From Angelakisella massiliensis (GTDB taxonomy: Bacteria; Bacillota; Clostridia; Oscillospirales; Ruminococcaceae): DNA of 64,000 nt. The translations under genes were made by a program, and so were the position numbers. Location: the NCBI RefSeq assembly GCF_900104675.1, contig NZ_LT629944.1, positions 558,001 through 622,000 on the forward strand, written 5' to 3'. Shown in pieces: positions 17,129 through 25,874 of the stretch. Below the pieces are notes generated by a model that saw only the letters and a list, made by a program, of their open reading frames with translations, did no database searches and was not told the origin of the DNA. Numbering within the stretch: the stretch's first letter is position 1; every line of letters begins with the position of its first letter.

Positions 17129-17624
17129 CGCCTTTGCTTATTTATACGATCAGCGATAACACATCTTCCTGTCAGGAGGCTTGTGGAAAAACTGATAGGT
17201 GCTAAGAAGGCCTTGGGTGGAACTGTTTCAGCAAAGCCCCTTCCATATACTGGGAAATGAGCATAGCAGCTAAAAATACAAACTATTTCTGTTTTGACAG
17301 GAACTAACTGCGATAAAATCAGTGATTTGGACATTTGTGACTCTCTTTGACCTCTGATATAAGAAACTTTCAGCCAGAAACAACCTGCTTCCATGCCATG
17401 TATGGGGGCTGTTTTTTTATATGTTCCTATTCGGCTTAAAGTTTTCTTTTGAAAATCAAAAGATACCATATTGTGCAAACTGGGCATAAATGGTAGAATG
17501 TATATAATAGTATCTTATCCGATCAAAACATCAGCGCAGGATCAAAAACAAGAGAGGTGCCATAGTCACATCGGTGATGGCGAGAGAAAATGCATTGCAT
17601 TTATTTTCCTCAAAGGAGCTGTGA
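17129..17624. other. Non-coding stretch with the promoter of the GGDEF gene
   Basis: No frame here reads like a protein. Near its end TTGTGC (17471-17476) is 16 bases from TAGAAT (17493-17498), and a TATAAT lies at 17503-17508; one of these probably starts transcription of the gene at 17625, giving a leader of over 100 bases. I compared the leader with GEMM c-di-GMP riboswitches and saw no match to their conserved core. AAGGAG at 17613-17618 is the ribosome-binding site. Confidence 0.5.
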
Positions 17625-18587
17625 GTGAATATGATGGATTTCAATCTGTTTACCCAACAAATGTGGCACACCTATTTTGCGGATATGAACGAAGACGGAA
17701 CACATCCCATTCAAAATTTCATTGATCCGACTTGCACAATTATCGGAACCGGCAAGCACGAAATCTACCAAACCGCACAGGATTTTCAAGCCGCTATGTA
17801 CAAAGAATTTGCTGAGCGCAACAACATTCAGTTTCAGTTCCGGGATTTTTGGTGCGATTCGGTTTTGCTGTCAGAAGACCTTTGCCTGGTACATGGAGAA
17901 ATCTATATTTACTGGGAAAGCGAAGACCAGGAAACCACCATTGATATGGACAGCCGATTTTCCATGGTGTACCGCCGCAGAGAGGACGGATGGAAAATCA
18001 TTCACATTCATCACTCACTGCCCAATATGGAGCAGGCTGATGGAGAGTACTATCCCAAAACTCTTCTGAGCCAATTCAATGAAAAAATGGAAAAGATGGA
18101 ATATCTGCGCATATTGGCTGAGAGAGATGGGCTGACCGGATTAATAAACTACCGCACCTTTCAGGAACGTTATAAGCAATATGTAGATACCAATCTCTTC
18201 TGTTGGCTCTTCATCATTGATGTAGACCGATTCAAGGATATCAACGACACCTTTGGCCATATGTCAGGAAATCATGTGCTCAAAAAGATGGCTGTGACGC
18301 TCAATAAGATGGTGCGCTTTTCCGACATCGTATGCCGAATGGGAGGGGATGAGTTTGTCCTTCTCTGCAGCGGCATTGAAAGCGAGGAACAGGCACAAAC
18401 CTTCGTACAGATCATAAAAAAGGCCATTGCAGACGCTGGAAAAGACGAAAAAGCCTGGACAAGCATTTCCATTGGAAAAGCAAGACTGTCTGCCGCCGAC
18501 AAGCTGGAAGATATTATTGAGGCGGCAGATATCGATCTGTATCACGACAAGAAGAATCACCGCCACTGTCTGTCCCAGCAAATTTAA
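17625..18587 (+). CDS. Diguanylate cyclase with N-terminal NTF2/SnoaL-like domain
   Basis: Residues 1-135 form a SnoaL/NTF2-like cone (IQNFIDPTCTIIGTGKHE ... SRFSMVYRRREDGWKIIHIHHS), a small-ligand or dimerisation module. A short coiled linker leads to a GGDEF domain: DGLTGLINYRTF, FIIDVDRFKDINDTFGH and the intact active site RMGGDEF (240-244). It should make c-di-GMP from two GTP. No RxxD product-inhibition site is obvious. There is no signal peptide, so sensing is cytoplasmic. The GTG at 17625 is six bases after AAGGAG; ATG 17631 is the alternative. It sits 92 bases before a large EAL protein, so synthesis and breakdown genes are paired. Confidence 0.88.
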   Translation: MNMMDFNLFTQQMWHTYFADMNEDGTHPIQNFIDPTCTIIGTGKHEIYQTAQDFQAAMYKEFAERNNIQFQFRDFWCDSVLLSEDLCLVHGEIYIYWESEDQETTIDMDSRFSMVYRRREDGWKIIHIHHSLPNMEQADGEYYPKTLLSQFNEKMEKMEYLRILAERDGLTGLINYRTFQERYKQYVDTNLFCWLFIIDVDRFKDINDTFGHMSGNHVLKKMAVTLNKMVRFSDIVCRMGGDEFVLLCSGIESEEQAQTFVQIIKKAIADAGKDEKAWTSISIGKARLSAADKLEDIIEAADIDLYHDKKNHRHCLSQQI

Positions 18588-18679
18588 TGTGCAAACAAGC
18601 ATCACCTCAGAACATATTTGCTTTGTTACAAATGGATCATCATAGCTATACAGCTATTTAAGAGAGGATCTGTATTATC

Positions 18680-21574
18680 GTGAAACGAATAGGACAGTTA
18701 GTATGGATCATATTAACTGTATGTATCGCAGGCTCTATGATTTCCATCGCGTGGGGGGATTCAGACGGGCGTACCGTGGTGCGTGTGGGATTTCCCATCC
18801 AGCACGGTATTTCCTATCTGGATGAAAACGGAGAGTACGCCGGGTATATGATCGACTATTTGGAATACCTCAGTCTGTATACAAACTGGGATTATGAATT
18901 TGTAACAGTCGAGGGGGATACCAATACACAAATCAACACCTTGATGCAGATGCTGATGACCGGCAAGATTGACATGATGGGAACCATGAACTATCTCCCG
19001 GAGCTGGAGGAATATTTTCTTTATCCCAGCTACAGCTATGGAACCACCTACACATCTCTGACGGTTCTGGAGGATTCCACCAAGTGGGCGGAAGAGGATT
19101 TTTCCTCTTGGGATGGGATGATCGTTGCATCGGCTCCACAACTCTCCCAACGCATGGAAGATCTGGCACAGTATGCGGACTTGAATCATTTTACTTATAC
19201 AGTCAAGGAGTACCCTTCCATTTCAGACGCACTCCAGGGGGTACGGATGGGCGAAGCCGATGCTGTTCTCCAGGTTGACATGGCAATTATGGATGACTTC
19301 CGCACCATTGCACGATTTTCTCCCAATCCCTACTACTTTGCGCTGTATAAGGGGAACCAGTCTTTGCTCCAGCCCCTCAATAATGCGCTGTACCAGATAA
19401 GCCGGGCCTATCCTTATTTGCAAAACGAGCTTTACGATGAGTACTTTCACTCCAGCAGCCGCTTTGTCATATCGGAGCAGGACAGGCAGTATATCCAGGA
19501 TTTGGGGACATTGAAGGTTGCTTTCTGCGATGGAAATGCACCGCTGCAATATGTCCGGGATGGAAAAATAGATGGAATGGCTGCCAGCTACTTTGCCGCC
19601 CTGGCAAAAGCAACCGGGCTGCAATATGAACCTGTTATCGTACAGTCCTGTGAGGATGGCATCAGGCTCATCCAACAAGAACAGGTGGACCTGATTGCCT
19701 GTGCCGCCAGCACCTCAAGTTATATTACAGTGGACGGTATCCAGTTCACCCTGCCTTATTTCAGCGGAAGCAGTTTGCTTGTTTCAGGGCCATCCGCCGA
19801 TGCCCCATGGGATAATGAAAATTCCCAGCGTTTTTATACAAATACCCAGTTTGTGTTTAACAAGCTGAGATCCGGAGATATAGGCCATAGCCGTCTGGAT
19901 TCCTATTCCATAAACTATTACCTTCAAAAACAAGAGCTTTATGAAAATCTTTCTGTTGATTGGTCCAGTGACAAAAATGTATCCTACTGTATAGGCGTGA
20001 CCGGTCATGTTCCAGGCAATTTGCTGTCCATTTTAAATCGCTATATTGGCTCTGTTTCAGAAACAGAAAGCCAAAATATGTTCTATAAAGCCATGTCTGC
20101 AAAAGTGATCTATACCCCCAGAGAATGGCTGTATGTGCATCGTTTTCATCTGCTGTCCGCATTTATTGTCCTGCTGTTGTGTCTGTGCCTGTATTTCTTA
20201 TATCACAGCATTAAGAAAAACCGCCAGGAAGCAAGCCGTACCCAGCAGCAGTTGGATCAGCTGTCCCGGTATGACAATCTGACGGGCGCATATAACGGCG
20301 GGGAATTCCGCTTGCTGCTTACCCAGGCTTGCGCTCAAAAAATTCCCCTGATGCTGGTGGCTCTGAACATCAGGAACTTCAAGTATATCAACGAGACCTA
20401 CGGTCTTTCCATCGCCGACGAATTCCTGTGCCGCATCAAGCATTGTCTGGATATGATCTGCCGTCCGGGAGAATTTTTCTGCCGGCAGTCAGCAGATATC
20501 TTTTTCCTTGCCTTGGGAGAAAATCAGGAGGAGCCTGCCACAGAACGTATTCACGCCCTTCTGGAGCTGATCCAGAAAGAGGCATCCCCCCTGCTGGGAG
20601 AATATTCTGTCTCTGTCTATTGCGGCTGCGTACTGACTGCGGCGCCTCCCGAGCCATTCTCAGCCCCTGCCAAGCATAACTACATGATGGCCGCCTTGGC
20701 ACAGGCAAAAAAGGATAAAAAGCAGTCTATCTGCATCTACGACGAAAGCCTCCATGATACTGAGCAGATGCGGCTCTACATAGAAAGCCATATGCAGCGC
20801 GCCTTGGAACAGGGCGAATTCTGTATGTATCTGCAGCCGAAAATGGATCTGCATACGGGCCTGCTGACAGGCGCTGAAGCCTTGGTGCGCTGGCAGAGCA
20901 AGGACAAAGGTATGCTCTTTCCAAATCAGTTTATTCCTTTGTTTGAGGAAAACGGCTTCTGCGTACAGCTGGATCTCTATATGGTAGAGCAGGCATGCAA
21001 ACAGCTGCGACAATGGATGGATGAAGGAATCACACCAATGAATATATCCGTTAATCAGACCAGGCTGCTGTTTGCCAGCGAGGGATATGTGGAAAAACTA
21101 TTGGCCATTACAGGAAAATATCACATCTCTCCCCGCTACATCACTCTGGAGATCCTGGAAAATCTGGCTTTGGAGCATATGGATCAGGTCAACGACTGTA
21201 TTACCCAGCTGCGGGCTGCTGGATTCCGCATTTCCATGGATGACTTTGGAAGCGGCTACTCCTCACTCAACACTCTGGGACGGCTGAAAATTGACGAGTT
21301 AAAGCTGGACCGCCTGTTTTTGATGGGCGTTGCCAAGGACACAGAAGGCACCCAGCGAAAAATCATGGCTTCCATCCTGGAGCTGGCCAAACAGCTGAAT
21401 ATCAGCACGGTGGCTGAGGGAGTGGAAACCCAGGAAAATGAGCAGATGATGGCCCAACTTTCCTGCAACTATGGTCAGGGATACTATTATAGCCGTCCTT
21501 TGACCACGGCCGATTTTAAACGGGACTTTCTGATGCCTTACTCCATGCAGATGGCAGGCGCGATTTCTTCATAA
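18680..21574 (+). CDS. Membrane c-di-GMP phosphodiesterase: two SBP_bac_3 domains, TM, degenerate GGDEF, EAL
   Basis: In this 964-residue protein a signal anchor (1-25) is followed by two tandem periplasmic solute-binding type-3 domains (about 33-260 and 276-475). Then come a membrane helix (490-510), a GGDEF domain with the active site changed to QSADIFF (603-609), and an EAL domain. The EAL catalytic set is present: EALVRW (733-738), NISVNQ, DDFGSGYSSL, LKLDR, AEGVET and QGYYY, so it should hydrolyse c-di-GMP. The GGDEF is inactive and may bind GTP as a regulator. The binding domains suggest control by extracellular amino acids or similar ligands. The start is a GTG at 18680 with a loosely spaced GAGGAT. 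Confidence 0.9.
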   Translation: MKRIGQLVWIILTVCIAGSMISIAWGDSDGRTVVRVGFPIQHGISYLDENGEYAGYMIDYLEYLSLYTNWDYEFVTVEGDTNTQINTLMQMLMTGKIDMMGTMNYLPELEEYFLYPSYSYGTTYTSLTVLEDSTKWAEEDFSSWDGMIVASAPQLSQRMEDLAQYADLNHFTYTVKEYPSISDALQGVRMGEADAVLQVDMAIMDDFRTIARFSPNPYYFALYKGNQSLLQPLNNALYQISRAYPYLQNELYDEYFHSSSRFVISEQDRQYIQDLGTLKVAFCDGNAPLQYVRDGKIDGMAASYFAALAKATGLQYEPVIVQSCEDGIRLIQQEQVDLIACAASTSSYITVDGIQFTLPYFSGSSLLVSGPSADAPWDNENSQRFYTNTQFVFNKLRSGDIGHSRLDSYSINYYLQKQELYENLSVDWSSDKNVSYCIGVTGHVPGNLLSILNRYIGSVSETESQNMFYKAMSAKVIYTPREWLYVHRFHLLSAFIVLLLCLCLYFLYHSIKKNRQEASRTQQQLDQLSRYDNLTGAYNGGEFRLLLTQACAQKIPLMLVALNIRNFKYINETYGLSIADEFLCRIKHCLDMICRPGEFFCRQSADIFFLALGENQEEPATERIHALLELIQKEASPLLGEYSVSVYCGCVLTAAPPEPFSAPAKHNYMMAALAQAKKDKKQSICIYDESLHDTEQMRLYIESHMQRALEQGEFCMYLQPKMDLHTGLLTGAEALVRWQSKDKGMLFPNQFIPLFEENGFCVQLDLYMVEQACKQLRQWMDEGITPMNISVNQTRLLFASEGYVEKLLAITGKYHISPRYITLEILENLALEHMDQVNDCITQLRAAGFRISMDDFGSGYSSLNTLGRLKIDELKLDRLFLMGVAKDTEGTQRKIMASILELAKQLNISTVAEGVETQENEQMMAQLSCNYGQGYYYSRPLTTADFKRDFLMPYSMQMAGAISS

Positions 21575-21587
21575 TTAAAAATAAATG

Positions 21588-21638
21588 GCCCTGCCTGATC
21601 CGAACAAATGGCTGACATTTGCTTGGATCAGACAGGGC
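21588..21638. terminator. Long hairpin after the EAL gene, possible terminator
   Basis: GCCCTGCCTGATCC... (from 21588) pairs with ...GGATCAGACAGGGC (to 21638), and the inner AACAAATG/CATTTGCTT extends the stem to about 20 bp with one or two mismatches. It is followed only by TGTTTGAT, so the U-run is poor. It lies 13 bases after the stop. It could be a terminator or a mobile palindrome. Confidence 0.5.
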
Positions 21639-21804
21639 TGTTTGATGTCCAAAATCCTTGAAACAAAAAGGGATTCAGGCTTTTTATATTTGTTCAAACC
21701 GCCAGCGGGGAACTGCATTTTTTCTCTTCCCTTTGAGGAGAATAATTTTCCCCGCTGTCCTTTTTTATCCCCCGTGAGAAAAAACTATGCCTGATGGGCA
21801 GAAA

Positions 21805-22182
21805 TCAAATCATTTCCCCGGAGAATTCTGCCTCCAGCTGCTCTTTCGGACGGCCAATGTACTGCCGGGATTTCTGGAGACGCAGCTCCATGTCCGCAAT
21901 TTTCTTCTGAATATGCCCGCGGCTTTCTCCCCTGTTGGTGTGCAGAAAAAAATAGTATCTTTCCTGTAATGTCTCTGCTTTGGGCGGGAATGTAATGGTC
22001 CTGTTCCCGATTTGGTTGCCTTCCAGCTCATTGCGGGAGATCTCATCCTCCATAACCGCCATATAGAGCGCATATCGGGTGAATTCCCTCAGGGGCATAC
22101 GAATTTTCCGGCGCCAGCAGACAGCAGCTCCAGCCACAACCGTCAGGCCGCTCAGGACTGCAATTTTATGAACTGTCTTCAT
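21805..22182 (-). CDS. Small membrane-anchored protein of unknown function
   Basis: The ATG at 22182 follows AAGGAGAGAGAAAT. A longer in-frame reading to 22359 has no ribosome-binding site. The protein has 125 residues with one N-terminal membrane helix (HKIAVLSGLTVVAGAAVCW) and then a charged cytoplasmic helix-rich tail (HIQKKIADMELRLQKSRQYI). I recognise no family. It is convergent with the EAL gene and divergent from the WYL regulator. The palindrome at 21588-21638 would also terminate its transcript. Confidence 0.6.
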   Translation of the reverse strand: MKTVHKIAVLSGLTVVAGAAVCWRRKIRMPLREFTRYALYMAVMEDEISRNELEGNQIGNRTITFPPKAETLQERYYFFLHTNRGESRGHIQKKIADMELRLQKSRQYIGRPKEQLEAEFSGEMI

Positions 22183-22377
22183 ATTTCTCTCTCCTTCTTT
22201 TTCAGTGAAACGGCGAAAATTCCCAGCGCTGTGCCCATCCCAGGTATATCCGTTCACACCGACAGTGAGATCTGTCACAGGCTTTCCCATGGCAGCGCCC
22301 TTCGTTTTTCTATTGTATGAAAAAGTGAGCAAAAGCGCAAGGCAAGGAAAACATGACATACAGTTGTCCTGTTCCTA

Positions 22378-22386
22378 TGGTATAAT
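22378..22386 (+). promoter_or_regulatory. Extended -10 promoter of the WYL operon
   Basis: TGG-TATAAT: an extended -10 (TGnTATAAT) 31 bases upstream of the ATG at 22418, with no clear -35, as usual for extended -10 promoters. The ribosome-binding site AAAGGCGGTGA follows. Confidence 0.55.
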
Positions 22387-22417
22387 ACAGAAAAAGTCAG
22401 CAAAGGCGGTGATTTCC

Positions 22418-23329
22418 ATGAAGATGGAACGGCTCATCGGCATCCTGTCCATCCTGCTCCAAAGGGAAAAGATCACCGCCCCGGAGCTGGCGGCACAGTT
22501 CGAGGTATCCCGCCGTACCATCCAGCGGGACATCGAATCCCTCTGCCGGGCGGGCATCCCCATCTCCACCACCCAGGGCACAGGGGGCGGTATCTCCATC
22601 ATGGAGGGCTACCGGGTGGACCGCACTGTGCTCACCGGGCCGGAAATGCAGGCTATTCTGGCGGGACTGCGGAGTCTGGACAGCGTCAGCGGTACCCGGC
22701 GCTATGCCCAGCTGATGGAGAAGCTGTCCGCTGGGACAGGCAGGCTGATACCCGGCGGCGCCCATATGCTCATCGACCTCTCCTCCTGGTACAAGACCAG
22801 CCTGCCGCCGAAAATTGAGTTGATCCAGGGGGCCATGGAACAGCAGCGCACCATTTGCTTTCGCTACTTTTCTCCCAAAGAGGAATCAGTGCGCACCATC
22901 GAACCTTGCTATCTGGTGTTCCACTGGTCTGATTGGTATGTGTGGGGCTGGTGCCGGATGCGGGAGGATTTCCGCCTGTTTAAACTAAACCGTATGACGG
23001 AGCTGACCATCGGCGAGCCCTTCGCCCCTCGCTGCGCGCCGCTGCCGGACCTTACGCCGGAACGGATCTTTCCTGTAAAATACCAGGTCACCGTTCTCTT
23101 TGATCCCGCCTGCCGCTGGCGGCTGGTGGAGGAGTACGGGGCAGACCGCTTCACCGTGGAACCGGACGGCCGGCTGCGCTTTACCGGCGGCTTTCCAGAC
23201 GCGGACAGCGTGCTCAGCTGGGTTCTCACCTTTGGGGACAAGGCGGAGCTGCTGGAACCGGAAGAATTGCGGCAGCAGCTTGGAGATTTGACCAAAACAT
23301 TGGCCCACCGTTACCAAGGGAGGAATTGA
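22418..23329 (+). CDS. WYL-domain transcriptional regulator (YafY type)
   Basis: The 303-residue protein starts at the ATG at 22418 after AAAGGCGGTGA. It opens with an HTH_11 domain (MKMERLIGILSILLQREKIT, APELAAQFEVSRRTIQRDI). After a linker comes the WYL domain: FRYFSPKEESVRTIEPCYLVF, WYVWGWCRMREDFRLFKLNRM. A C-terminal WCX extension ends in a leucine-rich helix. WYL proteins sense nucleotides or small ligands and often control stress, transport or defence genes. It is the first gene of a run continuing with TfoX, GyrI-like, GNAT, DUF3795 and SRPBCC genes, almost all overlapping, which it probably regulates. Confidence 0.88.
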   Translation: MKMERLIGILSILLQREKITAPELAAQFEVSRRTIQRDIESLCRAGIPISTTQGTGGGISIMEGYRVDRTVLTGPEMQAILAGLRSLDSVSGTRRYAQLMEKLSAGTGRLIPGGAHMLIDLSSWYKTSLPPKIELIQGAMEQQRTICFRYFSPKEESVRTIEPCYLVFHWSDWYVWGWCRMREDFRLFKLNRMTELTIGEPFAPRCAPLPDLTPERIFPVKYQVTVLFDPACRWRLVEEYGADRFTVEPDGRLRFTGGFPDADSVLSWVLTFGDKAELLEPEELRQQLGDLTKTLAHRYQGRN

Positions 23330-23330
23330 C

Positions 23331-23654
23331 ATGGCGTCTCATCCGGATTTTGTCAACTATGTAGCCGAGCAGCTGCGGGAAGCCGGAGCCATCCGCAGCC
23401 GGAAAATGTTCGGCGAATACGGCCTTTACTGCGACGATGTCTTTTTCGCCGTCATCTGTGACGATCAGCTTTTTGTAAAAGTCACCCCCCAGGGCGAAGC
23501 CGCATTCCCCCATCTGCCCAAGGCTCCTCCTTATGAGGGGGCCAAGGATTCCTTTCTGGTGGAGGATGTGGAGGACCGGGAGCAGATGACAAAGCTGACA
23601 CGCATCACCTGCGATGCTCTGCGAAGCACACCCTCAAAAAAGCGGAGGAAATGA
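23331..23654 (+). CDS. TfoX/Sxy N-terminal domain protein
   Basis: This 107-residue protein has the TfoX_N pattern: EAGAIRSRKMFGEYGLYCDD and then FVKVTPQGEAAF. In Proteobacteria the full-length TfoX controls competence. Stand-alone N-terminal domain proteins in Firmicutes are of unknown role and often travel with GyrI, GNAT and YjbR-like genes, as here. The lysine/arginine tail (STPSKKRRK) is typical. It starts one base after the WYL gene's stop and its own stop overlaps an ATG of the next gene (ATGA). Confidence 0.78.
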   Translation: MASHPDFVNYVAEQLREAGAIRSRKMFGEYGLYCDDVFFAVICDDQLFVKVTPQGEAAFPHLPKAPPYEGAKDSFLVEDVEDREQMTKLTRITCDALRSTPSKKRRK

Positions 23655-23656
23655 CC

Positions 23657-24304
23657 ATGGCTTTTGATTACAAAAAAGAGTATAAAGAATTCTATCTGCC
23701 CCCCAGAACACCGGGCATCATTACCGTGCCTGCCATGAACTTTCTGGCAGTAAGGGGCCAGGGCGACCCCAACGGGGAAAACGGCCCTTACAAGCAGGCT
23801 CTGGAGATGCTTTATGCCGTAGCCTTCACCATCAAAATGAGCAAGATGGGCAAACACAAGCCGGAAGGCTACTTCGACTATGTGGTGCCGCCCCTGGAGG
23901 GCCTGTGGTGGCAGGAGGGCGTTTATGGGGTAGACTACGCCCATAAAAAGGATTTCCATTGGATCTCCCTCATCCGCCTGCCGGAGTTTGTGACCAAGGA
24001 GGTCTTTGACTGGGCGGTGCGGGAAGCCGGGGGAAAGAAACAGCGGGATTTCTCCCCCGTGGAATTTTTCTCCTGGGAGGAAGGGCTGTGCGTCCAGTGT
24101 ATGCACATCGGCCCCTATGATGACGAACCCGCCACCGTGGCCGCAATGGAGGAATACGCCAGGTCACAGGGGTACCAGGAGGACTTCGGGGAGGGGCGGC
24201 TCCACCATGAGATCTATTTAAGCGATGTGCGGCGGTGCGAGCCCCAGCGGCTGAAAACCGTCATCCGGCATCCGATCAAGATTCAGCGGAAGGATCAAAC
24301 ATGA
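23657..24304 (+). CDS. GyrI-like small-molecule-binding domain protein
   Basis: This is a 215-residue single-domain protein of the GyrI-like (SOUL/AraC effector-binding superfamily) type that starts DYKKEYKEFYLPPRTP and contains CMHIGPYDDEP. These proteins bind small hydrophobic or cationic molecules and some act as cyclopropanoid hydrolases. Two ATGs are possible: 23651, too close to GGAGG, and 23657, nine bases away, which I prefer. The gene overlaps the following GNAT gene by four bases. A second GyrI-like domain of similar type is found fused to an AraC HTH at 27001-27858. Confidence 0.8.
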   Translation: MAFDYKKEYKEFYLPPRTPGIITVPAMNFLAVRGQGDPNGENGPYKQALEMLYAVAFTIKMSKMGKHKPEGYFDYVVPPLEGLWWQEGVYGVDYAHKKDFHWISLIRLPEFVTKEVFDWAVREAGGKKQRDFSPVEFFSWEEGLCVQCMHIGPYDDEPATVAAMEEYARSQGYQEDFGEGRLHHEIYLSDVRRCEPQRLKTVIRHPIKIQRKDQT

Positions 24305-24837
24305 CAGAAATCAGGAAATTGCGGCACAGCGACGATCTTTTCGCCGTAAGCCGGGTATACGAGGAAAGCTGGAAAGCGGCTTATAAAGGACTTCTGCCCC
24401 AGGAGTATCTGGATCACCTGCCAGCTGGAAAATGGGTCCCTCTCCTGCGGCAGCCGGGCCGGGATTCTTTGATCCTCCTGGAAAATAACACGGTCATCGG
24501 CGTTTCCAGTTACTGTGCCAGCCGCACTCCGGAGTTATCAGGATGGGGAGAAATCATATCCCTCTATCTTCTCCCTTCTCGCTGGGGAATGGGCTATGGA
24601 CGGCAGTTGTTTTCCGCTGTTATAAAACAGTTGGAAGCTGCGGGCTATGAAAATCTCTTTTTGTGGGTCTTGGAAAACAACCAGAAGGCCAGGCACTTTT
24701 ATGAACAGATGGGGTTTCACCCTTATACAACTTACCTCGACGATGCAATCGGAGGAATGCCGGTGCGTGAAATTCAGTACCGCCGGAATATGTCAAAGGA
24801 CACTGATGCTCCAGCTATAAGGAGGGACACGCCTTGA
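24301..24837 (+). CDS. GNAT family N-acetyltransferase
   Basis: In this 178-residue protein the start (ATGACAGAAATC) overlaps the previous stop. The GNAT fold is evident: IRKLRHSDDLFAVSRVYEESW, then the acetyl-CoA-binding motif A LYLLPSRWGMGYGRQL (Q/R-x-x-G-x-G/A), and motif B NNQKARHFYEQMGF. It is the RimI-like ribosomal-protein or small-amine type, with the actual acceptor unknown. The C-terminus ends over the TTG start of the DUF3795 gene. Transcription is with the WYL operon. Confidence 0.85.
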   Translation: MTEIRKLRHSDDLFAVSRVYEESWKAAYKGLLPQEYLDHLPAGKWVPLLRQPGRDSLILLENNTVIGVSSYCASRTPELSGWGEIISLYLLPSRWGMGYGRQLFSAVIKQLEAAGYENLFLWVLENNQKARHFYEQMGFHPYTTYLDDAIGGMPVREIQYRRNMSKDTDAPAIRRDTP

Positions 24838-25391
24838 AAGGTTTTATCCGTACGCAAACCCGCTTTTCATTATGTGGTCTGAACTGTGCTGTCTGCTCCA
24901 TGCATCTGGGCGGCTACTGCCCAGGCTGCGGCGGCGGCGCAGGCAACCAGAGCTGTGCCATCGCCCGGTGCTCTCTGGAGCATGGCGGCATCCAGTTTTG
25001 CTGGGAGTGCCCAGAGTATCCCTGTTTCCGTTATGAAGGCTTTGACGCCGGGGATTCCTTCGTCCCGCACCGGAACCGGACGCAGGATATTGCCAAGGTT
25101 CAGGAACTGGGACTGGATGCTTACCTTGCCCAGCTGGAGGAAAAACGGGCGATTCTGGGTGAGCTGCTAGCCCATTACAACGATGGCCGCCGCAAAACGT
25201 TCTTTCACACAGCGGTCTGTCTCCTGCCCCTGGAGGATTTACGCTCTGTGATGGCTTCCCTGAACAGCCAGCGGGAACTGGGTGGGCAGACGGTCAAAGA
25301 ACGGGCTTTTTCTGCTGTGGAGCTGCTTGAGGAAGCTGCGGACCGCCGGGGCATCGGCCTGAAGCTCAACAAAAAGCCAAAGAAAGGGTGA
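24834..25391 (+). CDS. DUF3795 cysteine-rich protein
   Basis: This 185-residue protein begins at TTG 24834, whose TTGA overlaps the GNAT stop and which follows AAGGAGGG. The N-terminal half carries a conserved Cys cluster, CGLNCAVC...YCPGCGGG...CAIARC..., CWECPEYPC, which probably binds zinc or an Fe-S cluster. The rest is helical (GLDAYLAQLEEKRAILGELL). DUF3795 proteins are common in anaerobic Clostridia and have no known reaction. The operon position, between an acetyltransferase and an SRPBCC protein, offers no firm clue. Confidence 0.75.
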   Translation: MKGFIRTQTRFSLCGLNCAVCSMHLGGYCPGCGGGAGNQSCAIARCSLEHGGIQFCWECPEYPCFRYEGFDAGDSFVPHRNRTQDIAKVQELGLDAYLAQLEEKRAILGELLAHYNDGRRKTFFHTAVCLLPLEDLRSVMASLNSQRELGGQTVKERAFSAVELLEEAADRRGIGLKLNKKPKKG

Positions 25392-25395
25392 TTAC

Positions 25396-25791
25396 ATGGC
25401 GGCTTCCAAGGTAACCGTTCATTTTCCCTGTCCGGCAGAGCAGGTGTGGCATACGGTAACAGACCTTACCCATACCGCCTGGCGGAGTGATCTGGCCCGG
25501 GTGGAGGTTTTGGACGAGGCTCACTTTGTGGAACACACCAAAAGCGGCTATGCCACCGCCTTCACCGTCACAGCCTGTCAGCCTCTCCACTTCTGGGCCT
25601 TCACCATGGAAAACGGCAATATGTCCGGCTCATGGGAGGGGATCTTTGAGGCGGCGGAGGGCGGCACCCTGCTGACCTGTACCGAGACTGTCACTGCCAA
25701 GCATTGGTGGATGCGCCCCTTTGTCCCCGGCTATTTGAAACGGCAGCAAAAGCTGTATCTTTGCGATCTGCGAAAAGAGCTGCTGAAATAA
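25396..25791 (+). CDS. SRPBCC (START-like) family protein
   Basis: This 131-residue protein has the polyketide-cyclase/SRPBCC order: VTVHFPCPAEQVWHTVTDL, a central region with HFVEHTKSGYATAFTVTA, a TCTETVTAK strand, and a long C-terminal helix (GYLKRQQKLYLCDLRKEL). The fold forms a hydrophobic ligand cavity and the ligand is unknown. It begins four bases after the DUF3795 stop and is the last gene of the WYL-led run, followed within 20 bases by a new promoter. Confidence 0.65.
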   Translation: MAASKVTVHFPCPAEQVWHTVTDLTHTAWRSDLARVEVLDEAHFVEHTKSGYATAFTVTACQPLHFWAFTMENGNMSGSWEGIFEAAEGGTLLTCTETVTAKHWWMRPFVPGYLKRQQKLYLCDLRKELLK

Positions 25792-25811
25792 TCCATGTTA
25801 ATCTGCGTTGC

Positions 25812-25840
25812 TTGCAGCAACGGGTTATTTTCCTTACAAT
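25812..25840 (+). promoter_or_regulatory. Sigma-70 promoter before the XRE membrane gene
   Basis: -35 TTGCAG (25812-25817), 17 bases, -10 TACAAT (25835-25840). It is 35 bases upstream of the ATG at 25875. Confidence 0.65.
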
Positions 25841-25874
25841 GATGGCAACACCTGAGCGAAAGGAGTTCTCCCTC

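Noticed and set aside
17101-17487. Minus-strand frame of 128 codons between the XRE fragment and the GGDEF gene
   Set aside because: No ribosome-binding site, mixed composition and no recognisable domain; I treat the interval as non-coding.
17509-17612. Possible c-di-GMP riboswitch in the leader of the GGDEF gene
   Set aside because: The leader lacks the conserved core of GEMM riboswitches; the small hairpins seen are not specific.
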